NCBI RefSeq assembly: GCF_022811925.1
Contig: NZ_CP065511.1
Location: 2,783,501-2,847,500 of the forward strand
Length of the DNA: 64,000 bases
Source of the DNA: Cytobacillus oceanisediminis
Lineage (GTDB): Bacteria; Bacillota; Bacilli; Bacillales; Cytobacillaceae
Direction of reading: 5' to 3'
The notes beneath the pieces are model-generated. The model was not told the origin of the DNA. It made no database searches and worked only from the letters and a program-made list of their open reading frames with translations. Position numbers and translations under genes: made by a program. Shown piece after piece: positions 53,092-61,398 of this stretch (positions are counted from its first letter, which is position 1; each line of letters begins with the position of its first letter).

Positions 53092-54231
53092 TTGCCATTA
53101 AGTGTTCCTCATGGCGGGAAATTAATCAATCAAATAAACTTAAACTTAGATGTTTCTGATATATGCGGAGAAATAGAAATAGACGCTATGGCGCTATCTG
53201 ATTTAGAGCTAATTGCAAACGGGGCCTACAGTCCGATTACTGGCTTTCTTGGAAAAGAAGACTACGAATCTGTTATTGATAATATGAGGTTATCAAGCGG
53301 GTTAGTGTGGAGCATTCCTATTACTCTCCCTGTAAATGAAAAAGCAGCGGAGAATCTCAAGATTGGGGAAAGAATAAAGCTCAAACATAAAAATATCGTT
53401 TATGGTATATTAGATCTTCAAGAAATTTATACTCCTAATAAGACGAAAGAAGCAGAAAAAGTATTTCAAACAACAGATCAAAATCATCCTGGTGTACGCA
53501 AGCTTTTTGAACGTCCAAATGTCTATTTGGCTGGACCTGTCACTCTCACAAAGCTTCCGCTAAAAATAACTGATTTTAAAGATTATTATAAATCTCCTTT
53601 AGAAACAAGAAAAGAATTCGAAAAGCTCAACTGGAACACAGTTGTAGGTTTCCAAACCAGGAATCCAATACACCGTGCCCACGAGTATATTCAAAAATCA
53701 GCTCTGGAAATAGTGGATGGTCTTTTCTTAAATCCTTTAGTTGGAGAAACAAAATCGGATGATATTCCAGCGGATATTCGAATGAATAGCTATAAAGCAT
53801 TACTAAAACACTATTATCCACAGAATAGGGTATATTTAGCTGTTTTCCCTGCTGCTATGAGGTATGCTGGTCCAAAAGAAGCTATTTTTCATGCGCTGGT
53901 CCGTAAAAATTTCGGCTGTACACATTTTATTGTTGGAAGGGATCATGCTGGAGTAGGTAATTATTATGGAACATATGATGCACAAAAAATCTTTGCGCAA
54001 TTTAATGTAGAAGAAATCGGGATTGTCATTCTCTCCTTTGAACACAGCTTTTATTGTATTAAGTGTGAAAACATGGCCTCAAGCAAAACATGTCCTCACA
54101 AAAAAGAAGATCATTTGCACTTATCGGGTACAAAAGTTCGAGAGATGCTTCGCAAAGGGATTACTCCCCCAAAACAATTCAGCCGTTCAGAAGTAATTAA
54201 AATACTAATTGAGGGTTTAAAAAATTCATAA
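53092..54231 (+). CDS. sat: Sulfate adenylyltransferase (ATP sulfurylase)
   Basis: Makes APS from sulfate and ATP. The 379-residue, monomer-type enzyme has [16 protein letters not shown] (the HxxH and QTRNP site), [16 protein letters not shown] and [19 protein letters not shown]. Cysteines near 54060-54110 ([16 protein letters not shown]) look like the zinc-type insert of some homologues. The start is TTG 53092, eight bases after AAGGAG; GTG 53083 would overlap that site. It overlaps the end of cysC region by coupling and ends at a strong terminator. Confidence 0.94.
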   Translation: MPLSVPHGGKLINQINLNLDVSDICGEIEIDAMALSDLELIANGAYSPITGFLGKEDYESVIDNMRLSSGLVWSIPITLPVNEKAAENLKIGERIKLKHKNIVYGILDLQEIYTPNKTKEAEKVFQTTDQNHPGVRKLFERPNVYLAGPVTLTKLPLKITDFKDYYKSPLETRKEFEKLNWNTVVGFQTRNPIHRAHEYIQKSALEIVDGLFLNPLVGETKSDDIPADIRMNSYKALLKHYYPQNRVYLAVFPAAMRYAGPKEAIFHALVRKNFGCTHFIVGRDHAGVGNYYGTYDAQKIFAQFNVEEIGIVILSFEHSFYCIKCENMASSKTCPHKKEDHLHLSGTKVREMLRKGITPPKQFSRSEVIKILIEGLKNS

Positions 54232-54268
54232 AAACAAAGAGCTGTTATAAAACAGCTCTTTGTTTTTT
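54232..54268. terminator. Bidirectional terminator
   Basis: AAACAAAGAGCTGTT and AACAGCTCTTTGTTT arms with a four-base loop; T run on both strands. Separates sat from the kds operon. Confidence 0.9.
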
Positions 54269-54313
54269 ATATACCCCTCAAGCTTTAATTAAAGCTAGTA
54301 AGGGATGCATTAT

Positions 54314-54832
54314 TTATGAATCAATTCCTTTGGCGTTATAATCGTTAACAAGCTGATAAAAATTAGTTTGGCGTCTCAGAATAGTCTCAATCATTTCACG
54401 GACCGCACCATTTCCGCCTTTATTTTTCGTTACATATTTCACACGCTCTTTTACAATCTCAGCAGCATTTGCAGGAGCAAAAGACATATCTATTATATTT
54501 ATTATCGGGAGATCATTGATGTCATCTCCCATATAACAAACTTCATTCGTATTCAAACCCAGCGTCTTTAATAACTGATCAAATATATCAATTTTTTTTC
54601 TAATTCCCTGATAAATAAAGTTTATATTTAACTCCTCTGCCCTTTTAATGACGGACTCAGATGATCGTCCGCTTATAATGGCTGTAAGAATGCCTGCACA
54701 ATGAGCTAAACTGATTCCCATGCCATCCTGTGCATTAAATTGCTTATATTCAGTTTCATCAGATCCAATATATAAACTGCCATCTGTCAGTACTCCATCA
54801 ACGTCCAATACAATTAATTTGATTCTATTCAT
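54314..54832 (-). CDS. kdsC: 3-deoxy-D-manno-octulosonate 8-phosphate phosphatase (KdsC)
   Basis: Removes the phosphate of Kdo-8-phosphate. A 172-residue HAD-superfamily (IIIA) protein with VLDVDGVLTDGSLYIG, AIISGRSSESVIKRA, YQGIRKKIDIF and CYMGDDINDLPII. KdsC-type enzymes have no cap domain and this length. It begins two bases after the kdsD stop and is last in the kds operon. A ulosonate phosphatase for a related sugar is possible, but the neighbours make Kdo-8-phosphate the best substrate. Confidence 0.9.
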   Translation of the reverse strand: MNRIKLIVLDVDGVLTDGSLYIGSDETEYKQFNAQDGMGISLAHCAGILTAIISGRSSESVIKRAEELNINFIYQGIRKKIDIFDQLLKTLGLNTNEVCYMGDDINDLPIINIIDMSFAPANAAEIVKERVKYVTKNKGGNGAVREMIETILRRQTNFYQLVNDYNAKGIDS

Positions 54833-54833
54833 G

Positions 54834-55811
54834 TTAACGGAGTCCCATCTTAATGAGATCTTGTATATGGATCATACCTATAGGCTGATTATTATCATCA
54901 ACAACAGGGAGAATATTTATTTTGCGGTTTTCCATAATTTTCAATGCCTCTGCAGCTAATACATCCTTCTTAATAGTTGTAGGCTTTGGATTAAATAAAG
55001 ATTCAACCTTTTGGTTTAGTATATTTTCCTCTTTACCTAATGCCCGCCTTATGTCCCCATCTGTAAGAACCCCTTTGAGAACACCTGAATCATCAATTAT
55101 ATTAATTGCGCCTAAGCCAACATCTGTCATTTTGAAAAGCACTTCTTTCACCTGGCTATTAATATCAGCTATAGGATTTTTTCTATTAGCAGATATAACG
55201 TCATCGACTGTCAGCAAAAGTTTTATGCCTAAAGATCCGCCTGGATGAAATACAGCAAAATTTTCGGGCTTAAACTCTTTTGCCTCTAAAAGAGCAATTG
55301 CTAATGCATCTCCAATAACAAGAGTTAAAGTGGAACTTGTAGTTGGAGCTAATCCTAAAGGGCAAGCTTCTTCCACTTTGCCGTAACTTACTACAAGATC
55401 TGCTCTGCCTGCTATCGTTGAGCTTTCATCCCCAACAATTGCTATTAATTTTGCACCGATTCTTTTTATAGAAGGAATGATTTTTAGTATTTCCTCTGTT
55501 TCTCCACTATTTGATATAGCTATGACAATATCATCCTCTGTCACCATTCCTAAATCTCCGTGTAACCCTTCTGCAGGATGCAAAAAAAGGGAAGGTGTTC
55601 CTGTACTGGAAAGTGTTGCTGTTATTTTTTTGCCTATTATTCCTGATTTTCCTATACCCGTAATAACTACTCTCCCATTAGAGTTCAGGATATGGTTCAC
55701 ACACTCATTAATCTTAGAGCAAATAGAATCTTTTCTTGCTAAAATCTCATTAGCTTCCATTTCAATTACTTGAGAAATTGTCTTTCTAAAATCAAAATTA
55801 GGAAGGTTCAA
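54834..55811 (-). CDS. kdsD: Arabinose-5-phosphate isomerase (KdsD/KpsF type)
   Basis: Interconverts ribulose-5-phosphate and arabinose-5-phosphate, the first committed step to Kdo. The 325-residue protein has a SIS domain (GIGKSGIIGKKITATLSSTGTP, LHGDLGMV, AISNSGETEEIL) and a C-terminal CBS pair (about residues 205-320), as in E. coli KdsD and KpsF. The TTG start overlaps the kdsA stop. KpsF forms occur in capsule loci; by sequence the two are not distinguishable here. Confidence 0.92.
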   Translation of the reverse strand: MNLPNFDFRKTISQVIEMEANEILARKDSICSKINECVNHILNSNGRVVITGIGKSGIIGKKITATLSSTGTPSLFLHPAEGLHGDLGMVTEDDIVIAISNSGETEEILKIIPSIKRIGAKLIAIVGDESSTIAGRADLVVSYGKVEEACPLGLAPTTSSTLTLVIGDALAIALLEAKEFKPENFAVFHPGGSLGIKLLLTVDDVISANRKNPIADINSQVKEVLFKMTDVGLGAINIIDDSGVLKGVLTDGDIRRALGKEENILNQKVESLFNPKPTTIKKDVLAAEALKIMENRKINILPVVDDNNQPIGMIHIQDLIKMGLR

Positions 55812-56656
55812 TTAGTATCCCCCTTTGTTCCCAAGCTTTTTACTAGATGGTCAATTTCTTTAATTGGTTTTAATACATTTTCCAGCTCATCAAGTTTAAT
55901 CATGTTAGGCCCATCAGACAATGCATGATCCGGGTCTGGATGTACTTCTGTAAAAAGCGCATCAATACCGACAGAAGCAGCTGCCCTGGACAAATACGGA
56001 ACAAATCTTCTATCCCCGCTTGTACTTGTTCCATTCCCACCTGGTAGTTGAACACTGTGAGTAGCATCAAATACAACCGGAACCCCAAATTCCCGCATTG
56101 TTGGCAGTGACCTCATATCAACAACCAGGTTATTATATCCGAAGGTGCTCCCTCTCTCCGTTAATAAAACCCTACCTGCTCCAAAAGGTCGCAACTTTTC
56201 TATCACATTCTTCATATCGCCTGGTGCTAAGAATTGCCCTTTTTTCACGTTAATGATTTTTCCTGTTTTGGCAGCTTCAACAAGCAGATCAGTTTGCCGG
56301 CAAAGAAAGGCAGGAATTTGGATAATATCTAATACTTCCCCTGCCATTTTCACTTGTGCGGTTTCATGGATATCAGAAGTAACCGGAATATCAAGCCGCT
56401 CTTTAATCTCAGATAATATCTCAAGCCCCTTTTGAATGCCAGGTCCTCTGTAGGATTTAATTGATGACCGATTTGCTTTATCAAAAGAAGCTTTAAATAC
56501 AAAAGGTATATTTAATTTAGCTGTAATTTCTTTAAGTCTTTCGGCAATTTCAAAAACTGATGTTTCGCTTTCAATCACACATGGCCCTGCTATTAAAACG
56601 AAGGGTTTATGCCCGCCAAAAACAATTTCATCATTTAGCTTTACAAGGTTAGCCAA
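55808..56656 (-). CDS. kdsA: 3-deoxy-8-phosphooctulonate synthase (KdsA)
   Basis: Condenses arabinose-5-phosphate and phosphoenolpyruvate to Kdo-8-phosphate. The 282-residue TIM barrel has FKASFDKANRSSIKSYRGPG, IQIPAFLCRQTDLLVEAAKTG, NVKKGQFLAPGDM, LTERGSTFGYNNLVVDMRS, FDATHSVQLPGG and EVHPDPDHALSDGPN, matching KdsA and not DAHP synthase or NeuB. A Cys in IAGPCVIES at the position where E. coli KdsA has Asn marks the metal-dependent form. The start is TTG 56656, nine bases after AAAGG; ATG 56665 is possible. Confidence 0.95.
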   Translation of the reverse strand: MANLVKLNDEIVFGGHKPFVLIAGPCVIESETSVFEIAERLKEITAKLNIPFVFKASFDKANRSSIKSYRGPGIQKGLEILSEIKERLDIPVTSDIHETAQVKMAGEVLDIIQIPAFLCRQTDLLVEAAKTGKIINVKKGQFLAPGDMKNVIEKLRPFGAGRVLLTERGSTFGYNNLVVDMRSLPTMREFGVPVVFDATHSVQLPGGNGTSTSGDRRFVPYLSRAAASVGIDALFTEVHPDPDHALSDGPNMIKLDELENVLKPIKEIDHLVKSLGTKGDTN

Positions 56657-57380
56657 TGGTATCATCCTTTAGAAATTTTTCCACTCTCTTAATATCTTCC
56701 TTTGTATCTACACCAATTGAATCGTAATTCGTTTCCACTACCTTAATATTTATGCCATTCTCTAGTAATCTTAATTGTTCCAACATTTCATTCTTCTCAT
56801 ATGCTGATAGTGGCAGGTTTACAAATTTTTCTAATAGATGAGCAGGATAACAATAAATACCCAGATGCTTATAGTATCTTATTTCAGTACCTGACCTATT
56901 GTATGGAATTGGTGACCTAGAAAAATATAAAGCATTATCATTCAAATCTGTGACTACTTTCACAACGTTTGGATTATCAATATCTTGCTTATCTAATATA
57001 AGGGTTTTGGCTGTAATAACACTATTAGGATTCCTCATCGCTTCTTCAACAAGCAATGTAATAAGCTCAGGTTGTATTAATGGTTCGTCTCCTTGGACAT
57101 TTAAGATAATGTCACCCTCCACTTTCATTGCTGCTTCCGCCACACGATCTGTGCCAGACTTATGGGTAACACTGGTCATAATAGCTTTTCCTTTAAACGA
57201 TTCTACCTTTCTATAAATTTCCTCGTGATCTGTAGCAACAATAACTTCATTTATCTTCGCTGATTTAGTTACTCTTTCATAAACATGCTGAACCATAGGC
57301 TTACCGCAAATATTAGCAAGAGGCTTGGCTGGGAATCTTGTCGATGAATATCTAGCAGGGATTATTGAAATAACTTTCAT
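56649..57380 (-). CDS. kdsB: 3-deoxy-manno-octulosonate cytidylyltransferase (KdsB)
   Basis: Activates Kdo with CTP to CMP-Kdo. The 243-residue protein has IIPARYSSTRFPAKPLANI, GKPMVQHVYERV, VATDHEEIY, SGTDRVAEA and ILNVQGDEPLI; it matches KdsB rather than NeuA. AGGGGTGAC lies before the ATG. It is the first gene of the kds operon and overlaps kdsA. A sigma-K-like promoter is 77-103 bases upstream. Confidence 0.95.
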   Translation of the reverse strand: MKVISIIPARYSSTRFPAKPLANICGKPMVQHVYERVTKSAKINEVIVATDHEEIYRKVESFKGKAIMTSVTHKSGTDRVAEAAMKVEGDIILNVQGDEPLIQPELITLLVEEAMRNPNSVITAKTLILDKQDIDNPNVVKVVTDLNDNALYFSRSPIPYNRSGTEIRYYKHLGIYCYPAHLLEKFVNLPLSAYEKNEMLEQLRLLENGINIKVVETNYDSIGVDTKEDIKRVEKFLKDDTIG

Positions 57381-57456
57381 CTATGTCACCCCTAACCGTA
57401 TAATCAATATTATCCTGCTTCTGAATTCTGTTTAAAGTAAATTCGTTTCCTTTTAA

Positions 57457-57483
57457 CATAATATGCACCTTCAATTAAAAGGT
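57457..57483 (-). promoter_or_regulatory. Sigma-K-like promoter of the kds operon
   Basis: On the minus strand AC, 16 bases, then CATATTATG, one base from consensus and the same deviation (TG) as before the 23833 gene. Confidence 0.35.
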
Positions 57484-57549
57484 ATAGACTAAAGCCATTG
57501 TAAAAGTAAATGCGAAGGGAGATAAGCTTAATTTCTTGCAGCTGAATAC

Positions 57550-57575
57550 AAAAAAGGGCCGTCTTCACGGGCCCC
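57550..57575 (-). terminator. Terminator after the 57583 gene
   Basis: GGGCCC...GGCCC hairpin on the minus strand followed by TTTTTT. It separates the unassigned 536-residue gene from the kds operon. Confidence 0.75.
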
Positions 57576-57582
57576 ATGATAA

Positions 57583-59193
57583 TCATGCTTTTAAGCTGTG
57601 CTCTTTTGAGAGATAATTCTGAAGCTCTTCAATAAATATGGAACAAACAGATTTCGGGTTCATACTATAGCTTACATTTGTTCCTTTTCTTTTACTTCCG
57701 TCATCAATTATATTCTTTATATATTTATTAGGGATTTTATAAATAAAGGGGTGTTCATGTTGGCCAGTACCCTTCAAAGTGTTCATATGTGCTACGCCAT
57801 GCTTACCGCAGATATGGGCAACGAACATTGTATCAGTGGAATAACTTGTTAAGAAGAAGTCTACTTGTGAGGCATAGGCAATCTTCTTTGTTGAAGTACT
57901 TCCAATAAGATTAAAGGTAGGAATTTGCGGACCGATCCGTTTAATTATTTTTTTAGCAACTCTTTTATCATCAATGGCATACTCCCTTCTAAATTTTTTT
58001 TCACTTTGTGCTTCCGTAGAAGTTAATCCATCCAATACAACTCCAACGTTAGGATATAGCTTTTGGACTTCCCGAACAATTTTTGCTACTCCTTTAACTT
58101 TTTCATCCCATGATCTTCTTTCACCACATATTCCAAACCATAATATCGGAAAGCATTTTTTTAATTGATTGAATTTTTTTGCTTGCTTCGGGTCACTTAA
58201 TAAGCTTTCAACAGAACTTTTAACCAGTAAATTATTTAGCTCTGATTTTTCCTGCTCAGGGTAATGTTTGTTTGAAGATGGCAGAACAATGAAGCCATTG
58301 TTCTCCAATACAATCTCGTTGACATCATTTACATCCACTACTTGTTCTTCACAAGGAAGTGAATACAGGGATTTTATCGAGTAGAACATCCCATCTTCCA
58401 AGGAAATAATCCTTGGAATTTTATTAAAAACCTCAGGTTTTTTTACTACATGATTCAAATAATAATGGAAACTGTGAAGGGAAGATAAAAAGTCATTAAA
58501 ATAATGGTAGGGTCTAAAAAAAGAAACCAGCAGAGCATAAAGGGAAATGCTTTCTTTCTCAAGTGAAAAGTCCAATATCTTATCGAATAGGCGAACTATT
58601 TCTCTGTTTAACTTTTCTATATGCTTCTGTATATTGCTATTTCTCGAATGCCCACTCTTAAAATCAATAAAGATATTTCTTGTTGGAAAATACATCCCCG
58701 TAATATTGAATCGTTGAATGATATAAAAGGATTCATTTCCATCAATGAATCTAAGAAAGTTCTTACCTCCATGCAGGGGCAGATAAATGCTCTGTTTACA
58801 ACCGGCTAAACCCTGTCCAAAAATACTATTTACTAAGATTTCATTTTTATTAACAGCCATTTCGAGCATCTTATTACTAAAATTTTGATCTTTTGTAGCA
58901 GTATATAGCTTCTTAATTTGGGTCCTTTCATGTTCATTGAATTCTTTAGAATCTTTTACTTCGTCAATATCGTTAAAGATAATAACCTTGCCAGTTACCC
59001 ATCTATCAATATTTTTTCCAGAGAGGCTTTGGAGAGCATTCACATGTAAACCATTTATATTATTTAATAGGTTTTTATTATAATAATTCCAACACTCTAT
59101 TGCTAATTTAATATTACTGTTTTGATCGACTACATTATCCTCCAATGTTTCATCACATCCTATTCTTATTCTAGAGCCCCAAGTTACACTCAC
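57583..59193 (-). CDS. Unassigned protein with GT-B-like C-terminal half
   Basis: A 536-residue soluble protein upstream of, and on the same strand as, the kds operon but separated by a terminator. The N-terminal 330 residues match nothing I recognise. The C-terminal part (about 350-530) has the outline of a GT-B donor-binding domain of heptosyltransferase type: FPILWFGICGERRSW, PNVGVVLDGLTS, and VDFFLTSYSTDTMFVAHICGK. A glycosyltransferase that uses CMP-Kdo or another local sugar would fit the neighbourhood. This is inference. GTG 59193 with AGGAAAAA is the likely start. Confidence 0.55.
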   Translation of the reverse strand: MSVTWGSRIRIGCDETLEDNVVDQNSNIKLAIECWNYYNKNLLNNINGLHVNALQSLSGKNIDRWVTGKVIIFNDIDEVKDSKEFNEHERTQIKKLYTATKDQNFSNKMLEMAVNKNEILVNSIFGQGLAGCKQSIYLPLHGGKNFLRFIDGNESFYIIQRFNITGMYFPTRNIFIDFKSGHSRNSNIQKHIEKLNREIVRLFDKILDFSLEKESISLYALLVSFFRPYHYFNDFLSSLHSFHYYLNHVVKKPEVFNKIPRIISLEDGMFYSIKSLYSLPCEEQVVDVNDVNEIVLENNGFIVLPSSNKHYPEQEKSELNNLLVKSSVESLLSDPKQAKKFNQLKKCFPILWFGICGERRSWDEKVKGVAKIVREVQKLYPNVGVVLDGLTSTEAQSEKKFRREYAIDDKRVAKKIIKRIGPQIPTFNLIGSTSTKKIAYASQVDFFLTSYSTDTMFVAHICGKHGVAHMNTLKGTGQHEHPFIYKIPNKYIKNIIDDGSKRKGTNVSYSMNPKSVCSIFIEELQNYLSKEHSLKA

Positions 59194-59620
59194 TTTTTCC
59201 TAATTACTGTGTTAAACCCCGATGTTGAATTAGGCACACTGTTGATTTGGAGCGGAAAACAACAGGCAAGTTTAACACTGCCTATCTAATAATAAAAACA
59301 TGGGGAAAGTTACCTTTTGCCACACAAAATATTCATTATATCTTATCAATTTCAATATATGGTTAGGCAAAATATCATGTATAGATTGATGTCCTATAAT
59401 AGAAAAAAATAGGTGATGTCCTTATGGTTAAACGGAAAATTTTTCGCCACCAAGTTGTAACTGCAGATAAAAAGATTTTTTAAAAAAGGCCCTTACAAGA
59501 GAAGGTAATTTTGCATAAACTGTATCGTTAACACCTTTAGAAAATGTAAAGGGGTGAAGAATAATAAGTCTTTTTTTAACCGATCGTGAAATCCAATCCA
59601 TAAACTTATGGTTTTCAAAG
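59194..59620. other. Intergenic region before the kinase-like gene
   Basis: About 427 AT-rich bases. A 19-codon frame with AGGTGATG upstream (59424-59483, VKRKIFRHQ) may be a fragment of a lost gene. A Shine-Dalgarno (AAAGGGGTGAAG) at about 59548 leads into the possible extended start of the next gene. Nothing else is recognisable. Confidence 0.45.
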
Positions 59621-60073
59621 ATGAAGACCTTTAAGCCTGAAAAAAGAAGACAAAAGCGGAAACGGGCTGAAGGTATCTTAAACTTAAATTACAATGTGAT
59701 AGGAAGCGGGTCCCACCGGATAGTATATGATTTGCAAAATGGATATGTTTTAAAAATCCCCTTGCGTGAAAGGGGTTTTAAAAGTAATAAAGCTGAGTAT
59801 AATTTATTCTTAAACTGTCCTCCAGAGCTGCAAAAGCATTTATGCCCAGTGGTTGAGTTGGGACAAGGCTGGATGATTATGAAAAAAATGGATGAAAAGC
59901 TTCCCAGAAATGCTGAGTATGAAGAAAAAATATCTAATTTAGGTAACTTATTTCTAAGTTATGGAATCAATCCATTGGATTTGAAAAGGAAGAATTTAAT
60001 GCTAGCGAAAGATGGAAAAATTACAGTGATTGATTATGGTAATTTTAGAATGATTATGGAGAATTCAGACTAA
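59621..60073 (+). CDS. Miniature protein-kinase-like fold protein
   Basis: A 150-residue protein with the main elements of a kinase fold in order: glycine loop VIGSGSHRIVYDL, Lys in YVLKIPLRE, helix C Glu in NKAEYNLF, and a catalytic-like segment PLDLKRKNLMLAKDGKITVIDYG, where DLKxxN and DYG stand for HRD and DFG. That is far shorter than an ordinary kinase and resembles small phosphotransferases or lipopolysaccharide-kinase-like proteins. The frame continues upstream to about 59558 (ISLFLTDREIQSINLWFSK), with a strong Shine-Dalgarno before ATA codons, so the true start may be non-standard or mutated. Confidence 0.6.
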   Translation: MKTFKPEKRRQKRKRAEGILNLNYNVIGSGSHRIVYDLQNGYVLKIPLRERGFKSNKAEYNLFLNCPPELQKHLCPVVELGQGWMIMKKMDEKLPRNAEYEEKISNLGNLFLSYGINPLDLKRKNLMLAKDGKITVIDYGNFRMIMENSD

Positions 60074-60144
60074 AGGCATTTCCTCGGAAAATACCCTCTA
60101 AAGACCACTTTTTTTTAGAAGTTTCACCTTATCAATTTAATGTA

Positions 60145-60178
60145 GAAGAGCTGTTCAAATTGTAAACAGCTCTTTTTT
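60145..60178 (+). terminator. Rho-independent terminator
   Basis: AGAGCTGTT and AACAGCTCT arms followed by TTTTT, after the kinase-like gene; also lies just after the stop of the convergent PHP gene. Confidence 0.8.
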
Positions 60179-60179
60179 A

Positions 60180-60974
60180 CTATAAGTTAAAACCAAAATC
60201 GCCTATTGAGTGCTCATCATTATGATAATCTGACCCGCCTGTAACAAATTTTTTATACTTTTGGGCCTGCGTTTTGTAACGAGAGACATCTTCTGGCCGG
60301 TGTTTACGATGCCAAACTTCAATTCCATCAAAAGAAAGCTGCATTAGCTCCTCTACAATTAAATCATCCTGGATAAGTACAGGGTGGGCAAGGACTGCCA
60401 CTCCGCCTGACTGGTGTATAAGCCTTATTCCCTCTTCAGGCGATAGAACCATTTTATCCACTGCACATGGTTTTCCATCAGCTAAATAATGGTCAAATAC
60501 CTCCTGAACAGTTTTTGCATATCCTTTTTCAACAACAGCCTTGGCTATATGGGGGCGGGCAATAACGTCCCCTTTACTGTGTTTAAGGACATCTTCGTCT
60601 GTAATGTTAAATCCTAATTCACAAAATTTCTTTACAATTAATTGGGCCCGGTTTTCACGATGATCACGAATTTTCTTTAAAGTTTCCAGCAATGAATTAG
60701 ATGCACTGATCCCGTACCCTAATATATCGATATTTTTCCCTTTATATTTGGTGCTTAGCTCGATGCCTGGAATCACATTAACCCCAAGCTTCTTTCCTGT
60801 TTCCATGGCTTCTTTAAGCCCATCTGTTGTATCATGATCAGTAATGGCAATGGTCTTGAGGCCTTTTGCAGCTGCCATTTCCACAACCTCTGATGGTGAA
60901 AAGCTGCCATCGGACGCGGTAGTGTGCAAATGAAGATCAAATTGGCCATTTTTTATTATATTTTTTAGTTCCAT
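60180..60974 (-). CDS. PHP-domain phosphoesterase (YciV/RNase AM-like)
   Basis: A 264-residue PHP-family metal-dependent phosphoesterase. The metal-binding motifs are visible: DLHLHTTASDGSFSP, AITDHDTTDGL, GIELSTKYKG, RPHIAKAVVEKGYA, VLAHPVL and GGSDYHNDEHSIGDFG. This order matches TrpH/YciV, in E. coli a 5'-3' exoribonuclease for RNA maturation; the Bacillus protein may act on 3',5'-bisphosphates instead. The longest frame starts at 61025, but AAAGGAG lies nine bases before ATG 60974. Monocistronic. Confidence 0.87.
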   Translation of the reverse strand: MELKNIIKNGQFDLHLHTTASDGSFSPSEVVEMAAAKGLKTIAITDHDTTDGLKEAMETGKKLGVNVIPGIELSTKYKGKNIDILGYGISASNSLLETLKKIRDHRENRAQLIVKKFCELGFNITDEDVLKHSKGDVIARPHIAKAVVEKGYAKTVQEVFDHYLADGKPCAVDKMVLSPEEGIRLIHQSGGVAVLAHPVLIQDDLIVEELMQLSFDGIEVWHRKHRPEDVSRYKTQAQKYKKFVTGGSDYHNDEHSIGDFGFNL

Positions 60975-61230
60975 AACCTTTAGCTCCTTTCTATTTGTGG
61001 ACTCCTTCTTCACTCCGGCTGACACTTTAGATTCTATAATATGTGTGGACTGAGATGTTGGCTGTCTTATTGCCTAATCAATTATGGATAATATTATATA
61101 ATCAGTGGTACCTGCTTCCTTGCAAATCCAACACGGCAGCTAAAGGCAATTATATCCCTCTTCTCCACTGGTGTCCCCTTCACTTTTTTACAAATTTCCC
61201 CCGATTTATAATAACTCTTTAGTTAAAGAT

Positions 61231-61278
61231 TCAAAGGATCATTAATACTGCAATCAAAATAAATAGGTATTTCCTCAT
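61231..61278 (-). CDS. Possible 15-residue hydrophobic peptide
   Basis: GCAGGAGG is placed six bases before an ATG that opens MRKYLFILIAVLMIL and stops. The peptide has two basic residues and an otherwise hydrophobic body, like a tiny membrane peptide. No conservation can be checked; the frame is short enough to arise by chance, though the ribosome binding site is excellent. Confidence 0.3.
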   Translation of the reverse strand: MRKYLFILIAVLMIL

Positions 61279-61324
61279 ATTTTTCCTCCTGCCCAATTTA
61301 TTTTCAAATTTCTGACATAATCTC

Positions 61325-61333
61325 TGTTATAAT
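61325..61333 (+). promoter_or_regulatory. Extended -10 box upstream of spoIISA
   Basis: TGTTATAAT, a full extended -10 sigma-A element (TG-N-TATAAT), about 65 bases upstream of the chosen spoIISA start. No good -35 is seen, as expected for extended -10 promoters. Confidence 0.5.
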
Positions 61334-61398
61334 GAAACTATAAGGCAAATTCTGCAAATTTTCCGAATTTAAATCCATGGATGGACGAGGCGATTCTA

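Larger units (their letters stand above)
61026..61398. other. Divergent region before spoIISA
   Basis: About 370 bases between the PHP gene and spoIISA. It contains an extended -10 box at 61325-61333 for spoIISA and a 15-codon minus-strand frame with a strong ribosome binding site (61231-61278). Confidence 0.5.

Noticed and set aside
55808..56656. NeuB or DAHP synthase instead of KdsA
   Set aside because: Motifs FKASFDKANRSSIKSYRGPG and the neighbours kdsB, kdsC and kdsD fit KdsA.
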